Origin: Alkaliphilus oremlandii OhILAs
GTDB taxonomy: Bacteria; Bacillota; Clostridia; Peptostreptococcales; Natronincolaceae
Reading direction: 5' to 3'
Assembly (NCBI RefSeq): GCF_000018325.1
Contig: NC_009922.1
Span: 2,480,001 to 2,544,000 of the forward strand
Length of the DNA: 64,000 nt
Below, one piece after another: positions 1 to 7,491 of the stretch. The notes under the pieces are model-generated. The model ran no database searches. It saw only the letters and a list, made by a program, of their open reading frames with translations, and was not told where the DNA came from. Made by a program: the position numbers and the translations under genes. The stretch's first letter is position 1. The number at the start of each line of letters is the position of its first letter.

Positions 1-227
1 TCTTTTTCATGCTCACCATTCACCAAAAATACAATCTGCTGACCTTCTATTTGAACCTGACTCACATCACCTGCTTCAACCCGTTTTAAAAATGTACCGT
101 AATCAACTTCTTCAATGTGTTTGTCTAAAAACGCAGGGAATACCAAAATATTTAACAGGGTCATTACGAGCATGACCACTGCGTAGTAATAAATTAATGG
201 TTTCCTATGATTTTTATGATTTTTCAA
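1..227 (-). CDS. ftsH: ATP-dependent zinc metalloprotease FtsH, N-terminal part
   Basis: Only the first 75 or so codons lie in the window; the rest runs off the left edge. The start is TTG, with GGAGGG seven bases upstream. The visible protein has a short basic start (many Lys/His), one membrane segment (about residues 13-32, YYYAVVMLVMTLLNILVF), then the opening of the extracytoplasmic FtsH domain (EVDYGTFLKRVEAGDVSQV). This order, membrane anchor followed by a Y-x-x-F-L-x-x-V motif, is typical of FtsH, a membrane AAA protease that removes damaged or regulatory proteins. The AAA and zinc protease domains are not visible, so the call rests on the N-terminus. Confidence 0.8.
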   Translation of the reverse strand, partial: MKNHKNHRKPLIYYYAVVMLVMTLLNILVFPAFLDKHIEEVDYGTFLKRVEAGDVSQVQIEGQQIVFLVNGEHEK

Positions 228-296
228 TTTATTCCCTCCAATAATTCGATAATATAAACATTATATATTTTAATTTTTCTTTTCATAAATATAATC

Positions 297-325
297 AATA
301 TATATTACACGATTAATAATGTCAA
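297..325 (-). promoter_or_regulatory. Sigma-A promoter of ftsH
   Basis: On the minus strand TTGACA and TATATT are separated by 17 bases, with transcription expected to start near 290, about 60 bases before the TTG start of ftsH. Confidence 0.65.
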
Positions 326-396
326 TATGCGTTTTAAATATTCAAAAATGATTCTATTGAACAATTACCCATTTTTACGCTACGCTAACAAATAAA

Positions 397-429
397 GTCT
401 ATCTAATATACATTGCATACTAGATAGAC
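397..429 (-). terminator. Probable terminator of gerKB
   Basis: Nine-base perfect arms (GTCTATCTA and TAGATAGAC) around a 15-base loop, followed on the minus strand by a T-rich stretch (TTTATTTG). It lies just past the gerKB stop codon. The weak U-tract limits confidence. Confidence 0.5.
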
Positions 430-438
430 CTAGGGAAT

Positions 439-1536
439 TTAACTATTATCTGCTAGCTTTAATTTTTTCATTTTCATAGCAAATATTATAAATACAACAA
501 GTGGGATTACTATAAAATTCATAAAGCTGATATAGGTATACATATTAAAAAAGGCAAACAACCTTTCTGAACTTTTGGTAGTCATATACGCTCCAGCATA
601 CACTAGAACACTAGTGGAGTACGTTATATATATGAGATGTTTTCTTTTGAAATTAAAATTTTTTAGGAGCAATAGCATTCCATAGAAAGTAACTAAATAT
701 TTTAGAATCCATCCACCTACAATCTGGAGCATAACGTACAGCTCACCAAATTCTAGGAATCTAAAGTAACTTACCTGCTGGGTTTGTAAAAGTTTGGGGT
801 AGGACATGGTATTGGCAAAATCGATGCCAAAGGTCATAATTACCCCCGTAGAAGATATAATTTGCATTTGAATCACGATGAGTAAAGCAATACTTAAATC
901 CCTTATAATTTTTCTCGTATCCTTAATTGTATTAAGGTATGGAAATGTAATCGTCATGCTTCCATATAGTCCCAATAACTGTATAATAGCGATAAAAAAA
1001 CCTTTATCTATACCATGACTGAAAACTGGAAAAAGCAATTCAGGATGCTTATATCTTGCTGTAAGTATGGATAAATTGATTCCAGCAAGCATAATACACA
1101 CGATTCCAATCATTACAACAGTAACGATTGCAACAATATCTTTTCTGATGATATAGATACTTGGCACTACAAAAAATAAGAGAAAATACCATATGGGTGT
1201 TTCTATCAACATATTTGTATGCATTGCCCCCGCTTCGGCTCCAGCACTTTCAATCAATGTCATCAATAGCGTTGCTATAAACAAAAAAAGAACAATTTTT
1301 CCTAGGGTATCACCTAATGCTACTTTGTATATATTATAAATGTCGTAGCATTGATACTTTTTACATATGCCAATCATATAAATATATATTCCTATTACTA
1401 AAATAGATGCAATAATCACTGCAATCCAACTTTCTCTGCCCCCATTTTTCATAAAAACAATGGGATAGGTTTTCATCGATACGATTCCTGTAGCCTGAAT
1501 CAAAAATATATAATGCTTTGATGTGAATTTATCCAT
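439..1536 (-). CDS. gerKB: Spore germination receptor permease subunit (GerB family)
   Basis: A 365-residue integral membrane protein with about ten hydrophobic segments, the size and layout of GerKB/YndE-type B subunits of nutrient germinant receptors (APC superfamily). These subunits are thought to bind the germinant in the inner membrane of the spore. I chose the ATG with GGAGG six bases upstream, giving MDKFTSKHYIFL; a longer frame to 1686 would overlap gerKA and lacks a ribosome site. It faces away from gerKA and gerKC, which is less common than an A-B-C operon. A sigma-G-like promoter lies upstream. The germinant cannot be inferred. Confidence 0.88.
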   Translation of the reverse strand: MDKFTSKHYIFLIQATGIVSMKTYPIVFMKNGGRESWIAVIIASILVIGIYIYMIGICKKYQCYDIYNIYKVALGDTLGKIVLFLFIATLLMTLIESAGAEAGAMHTNMLIETPIWYFLLFFVVPSIYIIRKDIVAIVTVVMIGIVCIMLAGINLSILTARYKHPELLFPVFSHGIDKGFFIAIIQLLGLYGSMTITFPYLNTIKDTRKIIRDLSIALLIVIQMQIISSTGVIMTFGIDFANTMSYPKLLQTQQVSYFRFLEFGELYVMLQIVGGWILKYLVTFYGMLLLLKNFNFKRKHLIYITYSTSVLVYAGAYMTTKSSERLFAFFNMYTYISFMNFIVIPLVVFIIFAMKMKKLKLADNS

Positions 1537-1578
1537 AACATCCTCCATAACCTTAATATTTTCATCATCTCGTTGGTT

Positions 1579-1610
1579 GTATATTATTTCAAAAAACACA
1601 CAAAATATAC
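1579..1610. promoter_or_regulatory. Overlapping opposed sigma-G-like promoters for gerKA and gerKB
   Basis: Plus strand: GTATA (1579-1583), 17 bases, CAAAATA (1601-1607). Minus strand: GTATA (plus 1606-1610), 17 bases, AATAATA (plus 1582-1588). Each -10 matches the forespore sigma-G consensus CATWMTA at six of seven positions, and each -35 fits gHATR. Both sites use the same 32 bp, so polymerase could probably occupy only one at a time. Assignment to sigma-G is inferred from consensus and from the germination genes on either side. Confidence 0.45.
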
Positions 1611-1625
1611 TCAGGTGATAATTAT

Positions 1626-3053
1626 ATGAACAAAAATACGAATATGGCGGCTTCTTGGCTTGATTATATAAAAAAAAACTTAGCAAACAATGATACTGTA
1701 ATCTACAGGGAAATTGAAGTAAATGAGGGCATCATTCATATGGTCTACGATATGAGTGCCTGCGATCATAAAGTAATTAGTGAGTTTATTATATTACCAG
1801 TTCTTACGACGAATAAATCTTTTTCAGATATTGAATCTGTAAAAGATAAAATTTTAGCTTCCTCTGTTATTCTGGATGTAACTACTAAGGAGGACGCTTT
1901 GGATCTTATACTTTCTGGAAATGTTCTGATTTTATTCGGATTTTTAAATAAATCCGTAGCCTGTTATGCGGCAAATTTCCCTACAAGACCCATTGATATT
2001 CCATCTACAGAAACTGTAATTAAAGGACCTCGAGCGGGATTTAATGAATCCTTAGCCGATAGTGTCTCTAGTATTCGAAATAAAATCAAAGATCCGAATC
2101 TAAAGTTTGAACGATTCACTTTAGGTGACAAGTCAAAAACACAAGTAGTTTTAGCTTATATAGAAGGGAATGCTCATAGCTCTCTTGTAAATTATATCAA
2201 AGGAAAAATGGAACATATACAATCCGACTATGTATTTTATTCAAGTTATATAGAAGAAGAATTAAAATGTAGAAACACCCCATTTGACACCATAGGATAT
2301 ACAGAAAAGCCAGATGCAGTTGCAACATCGCTTGCAGAAGGAAAAGTTGCTATTTTAGTAGATGGAAATCCATTTGTTTCTTTAGCTCCATATTTTTTTA
2401 TAGAGAACTTCCATTCATCGGATGACTATACAACCAATAAATTCATGTCAAATATGGGTGTTATTTTAAGGTTGTTTTCATTTTTCTTGTCCACCTTGGT
2501 ACCGGGTTTATATATCGCTCTCTTTACGCATCATTTTAATTTAATCCCTTATATATTTGTATTTCGAGTGGCTGCATCTAGAGCAGGTGTTCCTTTTCCT
2601 ATGGTAATCGAAGTACTGATTATGATTGTATTTTTTCAAATCTTAAGGGAAGCCGGCGTTCGATTACCACAACAAATAGGGCCAACCTTAAGTATCGTTG
2701 GTGCCTTAATATTAGGGGAAGCGGCAGTACAGTCTGGTCTAACATCTCATGTTACTGTATTAGTTGCAGCCCTAACCTCCATTGCATCTTTTTTAGTCCC
2801 TTCATTATCTACTGGAATATTTGTTTGGAATGTGATTATTATACTTTTTTCATCATTCTTGGGTCTTCCTGGTTTTTATACCGGCTTTGTTTTGTTTTGT
2901 TCTCATATTGCAGGACTCACTAGTTGTGGATATCCCTATTTATATCCATTAGGCACGCTTAAGCAGTTTAAATATAAAGAACTATTGCTTATTACAGGAG
3001 ATTTAGATGAAATCAATGAATATATTTTTGTTAAGGATGATGGTGAAAAATGA
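1626..3053 (+). CDS. gerKA: Spore germination receptor A subunit (GerA family)
   Basis: A 475-residue protein typical of GerAA/GerKA: a hydrophilic N-terminal half (about 1-270) and a C-terminal membrane half with five or six hydrophobic segments (about 275-435). Family signatures include SLAPYFFIENFHSSDDY before the membrane part and a PxFxxxxRVAASRAGVPFP-like stretch inside it. With gerKB and gerKC it should form a nutrient receptor in the spore inner membrane. AGGTGAT lies before the ATG. The stop overlaps the gerKC start by four bases (ATGA), so A and C are translationally coupled. Confidence 0.92.
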   Translation: MNKNTNMAASWLDYIKKNLANNDTVIYREIEVNEGIIHMVYDMSACDHKVISEFIILPVLTTNKSFSDIESVKDKILASSVILDVTTKEDALDLILSGNVLILFGFLNKSVACYAANFPTRPIDIPSTETVIKGPRAGFNESLADSVSSIRNKIKDPNLKFERFTLGDKSKTQVVLAYIEGNAHSSLVNYIKGKMEHIQSDYVFYSSYIEEELKCRNTPFDTIGYTEKPDAVATSLAEGKVAILVDGNPFVSLAPYFFIENFHSSDDYTTNKFMSNMGVILRLFSFFLSTLVPGLYIALFTHHFNLIPYIFVFRVAASRAGVPFPMVIEVLIMIVFFQILREAGVRLPQQIGPTLSIVGALILGEAAVQSGLTSHVTVLVAALTSIASFLVPSLSTGIFVWNVIIILFSSFLGLPGFYTGFVLFCSHIAGLTSCGYPYLYPLGTLKQFKYKELLLITGDLDEINEYIFVKDDGEK

Positions 3054-4159
3054 AAAAAATTCTATATATTTTGATTTTATCCTTATTTTTAACTGGTTGC
3101 TTTAGTTATAGGGATGTGAATCGAGTTGTTTTTGTAACCTCCATTGGAATAGATTTGGATGAGGAAAATAAACCAATACTTTATGCGGAAGCTTTTGCAA
3201 GCATGAGACCTACAAAGGAAATAGCAGGGGGAGCAGAGACTAGAGTTGTTTTTAGTTGCAGTGGAGAAACAATTTTTGAAGCCATTAGAAACCTCAATCG
3301 AACATCTGCTTTGAAGCTTAATTATACTCAAAATAAAGCAATTATCTTTAGTGAGAAAGCTGCTAAATATGGTCTTGATAATTTTCTAGACGTGCTCATT
3401 AGGGATCAAGAGCTTTTATTGCGCCAATACCTTTATATCACAAAAATAGATCTGAAAGAATTAATGAAAATTAAGTTAAATGAAGAAACCTATATTGGTA
3501 TCTTTCTAGACGATTTAGCAGTCAATCGACCCGTGCGAACAAAGGAATCTCTTATGAGAATCGATCAATTCATTATTCAAAGGAATCTTGGCAGTAAAGT
3601 AAATGCATTAAATACTATAGAGAGAATGGATGATGCACTGAATAGCAGGATCGCTATTAATAAGTTAGCTATCATGAAAGATGATAAGATGGTCAATGAT
3701 TTAAATGATGATGAAACCTTTTTTTACAACATCGTTAGAAATAATATCAGAGCGGGCTATATTAGAGTTTCTAATCCAGACAATCAAAGCGAAGTAATGA
3801 CCTTAGAGATTTTAAAATTGAATACAAAAATTGATCCGGTATATAATGGCAATATTATGGAAGTTACAGTCAATGTAAAAACAAAAACCTCTGTTGCAGA
3901 GGCAAAAAAATCCTTCCATCTAAGTGATGATACAGAAAAAAAAGAGCTCATAAGAATTGCAGAACAAAATATAGAGAAGGGTATTATGGATTTATATGAA
4001 GAATATAGAGATATTGATATCGACATATTTAATTTGCAGAAGCATATCAATATAAAATATCCAAATGCTAACATAGAAGATATATTCAACAATATCATTT
4101 TAAAGATAGAAGCCGATGTATTTATAGAGGGAAGCTCCGATACCATTAACTTCTATTAA
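3050..4159 (+). CDS. gerKC: Spore germination receptor lipoprotein (Ger(x)C family)
   Basis: A 369-residue lipoprotein. The N-terminus has a lysine-rich start, a hydrophobic core and the lipobox LTGC with acceptor Cys17. The mature part starts SYRDVNRVVFVTSIGID, a hallmark of GerC proteins, and ends in the conserved C-terminal domain (about 230-365). GerC lipoproteins are anchored to the outer face of the spore inner membrane and are needed for receptor function. Its start overlaps the gerKA stop, and it ends at a strong terminator, closing the operon. Confidence 0.9.
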   Translation: MKKILYILILSLFLTGCFSYRDVNRVVFVTSIGIDLDEENKPILYAEAFASMRPTKEIAGGAETRVVFSCSGETIFEAIRNLNRTSALKLNYTQNKAIIFSEKAAKYGLDNFLDVLIRDQELLLRQYLYITKIDLKELMKIKLNEETYIGIFLDDLAVNRPVRTKESLMRIDQFIIQRNLGSKVNALNTIERMDDALNSRIAINKLAIMKDDKMVNDLNDDETFFYNIVRNNIRAGYIRVSNPDNQSEVMTLEILKLNTKIDPVYNGNIMEVTVNVKTKTSVAEAKKSFHLSDDTEKKELIRIAEQNIEKGIMDLYEEYRDIDIDIFNLQKHINIKYPNANIEDIFNNIILKIEADVFIEGSSDTINFY

Positions 4160-4216
4160 TACGTGATGATCCTTTTTTCAGTTCTCTTGAATCGAAGCTT
4201 AATTTATATTGATGAT

Positions 4217-4253
4217 AAAATAACTAAGATGTGGACACACCTTAGTTATTTTT
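4217..4253 (+). terminator. Terminator of gerKA-gerKC
   Basis: A 12-bp perfect stem (AAAATAACTAAG with CTTAGTTATTTT) around a 12-base loop, with T residues at the end. The A-rich left arm means it could also stop transcripts arriving from the M42 peptidase gene on the other strand. Confidence 0.8.
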
Positions 4254-4314
4254 GATGAACTTTATTATTCAGTTCAAACACAGCGCTCTTACAAAGATCT
4301 ATGTATCCATCCTT

Positions 4315-5352
4315 TTACTTTGTTAAATATAAATACAGCAATTTAATTGTGTTTTCAAGAGCTGTATAGTGGGTTCTTTCCATACCATGAGAGGCATGGA
4401 CTCCTGGGCCTATTAAGGCCCCTCTGATATTGTTTCCACCTCTTAAAGCTGCTACCACGTCGGAGCCATACATTGGATAAATATCTACTGCAAAATTGAC
4501 ATTGTTTTCTTTTGCTAAATGTATTAAGTCCGTTGTCATATGATAATCATAGGGTCCCCCTGAGTCTTTGGCACATATGGAAACATCGTATTCACTGCAG
4601 CTAAGATCACTGCCTATACACCCCATATCCACAGCGATCATTTCAGTGATATCTGCTGGTATATAAGATGCACCGTGTCCAACCTCCTCATATGTAGAAA
4701 TCAATATCTTGGTTGTATACTTTGGAACGATATTTTCTCTTTTCATAAGTTCTAATAGTGAAATTAAGCACGCGACACTACCCTTATCATCTATGAATCT
4801 AGACTTTATAAATCCGCTTTCAGTGATGGTAGTTTTCGCATCGATAAATACAAAGTCTCCAACAGAAATCCCTAACTTTTCTACATCCTCTTTACACTTT
4901 ACCACCTCATCGATTCGTATTTCCATATTGTCTGCATCTCGTTTTTTAGAGGAACTATCTTCAAATACGTGGGAAGAAGGACTTGTGCTTAGAAATGTCC
5001 CTGTATATATTTTCCCATCCCTTGTTCTAATCTTACAATACTCAGCATCTAAAGTTGGTACGATAGGTCCTCCTATTAAGGTAAACCGCAACGTTCCACT
5101 ACTGGTAATAGACCGAACCATAGCTCCTAAAGTATCCACATGAGCAGACAAACCAATGACCCTCTCATTACTTTCTCCAGGTATTGTCACTATTCCGCAT
5201 CCCTTATTGGTGGTTTCAAAATTGTATCCAAACGCCTCTACCCATGTGCCAATTCGCTCCATAATTTCAAAGCAAAATCCACTGGGACTATCCAGTTCTA
5301 GTAATTGTTTTGCCTTTTCAAGTACGTACTCTTTATTAATTGAAATTTCCAT
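4315..5352 (-). CDS. M42 family metallopeptidase (glutamyl aminopeptidase-like)
   Basis: 345 residues, the usual length of M42 aminopeptidases, which form tetrahedral oligomers that trim short peptides in the cytoplasm. The two-metal centre is complete: His71 and Asp73 (HVDTLG), Asp188-Asp189 (DDKG), the catalytic pair Glu222-Glu223 (EEVGHGAS), Asp242 (VDMGC) and His322 (SHGMER). I use the ATG giving MEISINKEY, which has GGGGGAG eight bases upstream; an upstream ATG would add 12 residues that encode this ribosome site. Substrate preference within the family cannot be read from sequence. Confidence 0.88.
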   Translation of the reverse strand: MEISINKEYVLEKAKQLLELDSPSGFCFEIMERIGTWVEAFGYNFETTNKGCGIVTIPGESNERVIGLSAHVDTLGAMVRSITSSGTLRFTLIGGPIVPTLDAEYCKIRTRDGKIYTGTFLSTSPSSHVFEDSSSKKRDADNMEIRIDEVVKCKEDVEKLGISVGDFVFIDAKTTITESGFIKSRFIDDKGSVACLISLLELMKRENIVPKYTTKILISTYEEVGHGASYIPADITEMIAVDMGCIGSDLSCSEYDVSICAKDSGGPYDYHMTTDLIHLAKENNVNFAVDIYPMYGSDVVAALRGGNNIRGALIGPGVHASHGMERTHYTALENTIKLLYLYLTK

Positions 5353-5511
5353 GTCTTCTCCCCCAACGATATCTAATTTTTTAACCAAATTTCTTATCTT
5401 AAGATTGAATTGTTAAATACAAACAATTCGGACTATTTTAATTGATATGATTTATTATACCACTTATTCTTTATATTTCCAAAATGAGACTTTATATTTA
5501 TTACATAAAAT

Positions 5512-5547
5512 AAAAAATACTACATCTCTAAAGGTGTAGTATTTTTT
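5512..5547 (-). terminator. Terminator of the UPF0316 gene
   Basis: Thirteen-base perfect arms (AAAAAATACTACA and its complement) with a ten-base loop, giving a U-run when read leftwards. It sits between the UPF0316 stop and the M42 gene, so the two are separate units. Confidence 0.85.
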
Positions 5548-5621
5548 AAAATATTATTTTTTTCCCTAACTGCACAGAATACATTTTTATCATTCCTTCG
5601 CATTAGATTATACTTAAGTAT

Positions 5622-6161
5622 TTATGTTGTTTGAACTCTTGTTGTTGTAATCTTTCCATTGACTTTACTTAGGTTTTTAATTTTAAGTGTGGGGTTACTT
5701 ACACCACATTCGTCTAAAATGTCCTGAAAAACATGAAACTCTTTTCTCTTAATAACAACTTCAACTTTGTATCTTGTATCTTCATTGTTACCTTGAGCAC
5801 GGAAATTATTAACTGTATACCCTTCTGTTCTAAGCTTTTCCGCAACTTCCATCATTTTATTTTTATGATTTAAAAACAAATCAACTTCCAAAATTCCTAA
5901 AGCTAACCGCTTCTCAATTGTGCCGCCAATAACTACGCCTGCTGTTCTCCCTAAAGCATAGGCAATCGTAAAATGCATTCCATTAGAACTCGTCACTTTA
6001 CTTACAATTGTGGCAAAAATCATAGAGTCTATAAATACTAAAATATACACTGGGTTCATAATGTTTTTTGACATCAGCATGGTTTTTAGTGTTGCTAATA
6101 CATTCGTTAACGCAGTTATTAAAAATAAACCTGCAAGTGAAAATATAATTTCTTTTGTCAT
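5622..6161 (-). CDS. UPF0316 / DUF2179 membrane protein
   Basis: 179 residues. Three hydrophobic segments fill the first 90 residues, including FIDSMIFATIVSKV and the glycine-rich YALGRTAGVVIGG. The last 80 residues form a soluble DUF2179-type domain (VEVVIKRKEFHVFQDILDE). This matches the UPF0316 family; its role is unknown, though DUF2179 domains occur in other small membrane proteins thought to sense a ligand. AAGGAGG precedes the ATG. A consensus promoter about 330 bases upstream leaves an unusually long leader. Confidence 0.82.
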   Translation of the reverse strand: MTKEIIFSLAGLFLITALTNVLATLKTMLMSKNIMNPVYILVFIDSMIFATIVSKVTSSNGMHFTIAYALGRTAGVVIGGTIEKRLALGILEVDLFLNHKNKMMEVAEKLRTEGYTVNNFRAQGNNEDTRYKVEVVIKRKEFHVFQDILDECGVSNPTLKIKNLSKVNGKITTTRVQTT

Positions 6162-6499
6162 CTCAACACCTCCTTCTTAATTTATTTCAATAAAATATGG
6201 CATTACAAAAAACTAATACTCTATATTAGCTCTTCATCAGCTACTACTTTTGATTTAATACATAAAAATAAACAGTTGTACTCTATAAATACAGTTGCTT
6301 CAAACTTTATCATTTAAATATATACATTGGAATTTTAGAGTTTCTAGTGTAAGACAAGAAAAGGATTATATTCTTGTAGAACTTTGAAATAGAATGAAAA
6401 GTATTTTAATAATAATTTTGGAATTAAAGATAAGGTTATTTCGAAAAATTATTTGTATACTTATTTTCAGCTCTAGCTGATTGTTTTGCCAATTTATTT
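6162..6499 (-). other. Long AT-rich 5' leader of the UPF0316 gene
   Basis: If the promoter at 6500-6529 is used, the mRNA carries about 330 untranslated bases. The start of the leader holds a near-perfect palindrome (TCAGCTCTAGCTGA, 6467-6480) that could be an operator or a 5' hairpin. I could not match any riboswitch consensus and see no convincing short gene in it. Confidence 0.35.
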
Positions 6500-6529
6500 A
6501 TTATATCACATTTTTTACATATGTGTCAA
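6500..6529 (-). promoter_or_regulatory. Strong sigma-A promoter reading toward the UPF0316 gene
   Basis: Perfect TTGACA and TATAAT hexamers separated by 18 bases on the minus strand, with a start expected near 6493. Confidence 0.65.
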
Positions 6530-6725
6530 TAAAATCTATGAATTCTATTGTACATTAAAAATTTTATACATCTGCACTAATATTATTGATTTTGGTATCA
6601 CCTTTATCGTGTATAATATGAACTGGTCCGTTTTTTTGATATAATACTTAAAAACAACTATAATAATCGTTCGTTATTTTTATGATTGCATTATTCTAAA
6701 AATTCATCCTATAGAGGAGGTAACT

Positions 6726-7310
6726 ATGCGGGAGCTAACAAGTATCGAGGAAAAAATTTTAGACAAGACTCTATATCTAATCGGTAAAACTGGTTCTTTT
6801 AATGTTTCCATAAGAGCCATAGCTAAGGAAGCCGGTGTAAATGTAAGTGCAATAAACTATTATTTCCGTACGAAGGAAGAGATGCTGCGTCATGTAAAGG
6901 AATTCTATATAGACAATACGATTTCAGCCTATTCTGTATTAGATCATCATGAATATGATGATGAAGAAAAGCTTATTTTACTTGCAAATGAAATCATGGA
7001 ATATGCATTAAAATATCCTGGAATTTTTACAATTTTAAAAGAATCAATGCGGGAAAAGTCAACGGACGAGACCTCAGCTAAAATAGTTGAAGTGACTGAT
7101 GCTATGAATGCAAAAATGGATCAGGTTTTATCGACGGTCTTTCATCAGAATGGCGCTACATTCGAATATAATAAAATAATTTTTTTATCTTCAATTTTAC
7201 ATCCATCAAGTACTTCTGACCTAGCTAATTTTGATCAAGATATTATAAATAATAAAGAGCAAAGATTAAAGTATATTGCTTACATAATAAAAATATTAAA
7301 AGGTGAATAA
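6726..7310 (+). CDS. TetR/AcrR family transcriptional regulator
   Basis: 194 residues. The N-terminal 60 residues form the TetR helix-turn-helix (RAIAKEAGVNVSAINYYFRTKEEM), with the YYF-x-x-K signature at the end of the recognition helix. The C-terminal ligand-binding part is unique to each regulator and gives no ligand clue. GAGGAGG precedes the ATG. It lies directly upstream of, and in the same direction as, the ene-reductase gene, whose promoter carries a palindrome at the start site; control of that gene is a likely but inferred role. Confidence 0.88.
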   Translation: MRELTSIEEKILDKTLYLIGKTGSFNVSIRAIAKEAGVNVSAINYYFRTKEEMLRHVKEFYIDNTISAYSVLDHHEYDDEEKLILLANEIMEYALKYPGIFTILKESMREKSTDETSAKIVEVTDAMNAKMDQVLSTVFHQNGATFEYNKIIFLSSILHPSSTSDLANFDQDIINNKEQRLKYIAYIIKILKGE

Positions 7311-7358
7311 TCCTATCTTTAAGGTAATTTCGATAAATAATCGGGATTCCTTTTTTTT
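7309..7358 (+). terminator. Possible terminator after the TetR gene
   Basis: AATCC pairs with GGATT around an inner CGAT/ATCG hairpin, followed by an eight-T run. The T-run is clear, the stem is weak. Confidence 0.4.
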
Positions 7359-7394
7359 GTGTGTTAAAAATTAAAACAAAACGTTTAAAACATA

Positions 7395-7440
7395 TTGATT
7401 TAATTTGTTAAGTAATCTATAATCGAACTAACAGCTGTTT
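7395..7440 (+). promoter_or_regulatory. Promoter and palindromic operator candidate of the ene-reductase gene
   Basis: TTGATT and TATAAT are 17 bases apart (7395-7423). The perfect palindrome AACAGCTGTT (7430-7439) covers the expected start site, where a bound repressor such as the upstream TetR protein would block transcription. Confidence 0.5.
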
Positions 7441-7491
7441 GTTTATTTAAAGCTAAAATACTGATCAATTTAATTAAAGGAGGATTCTTTT

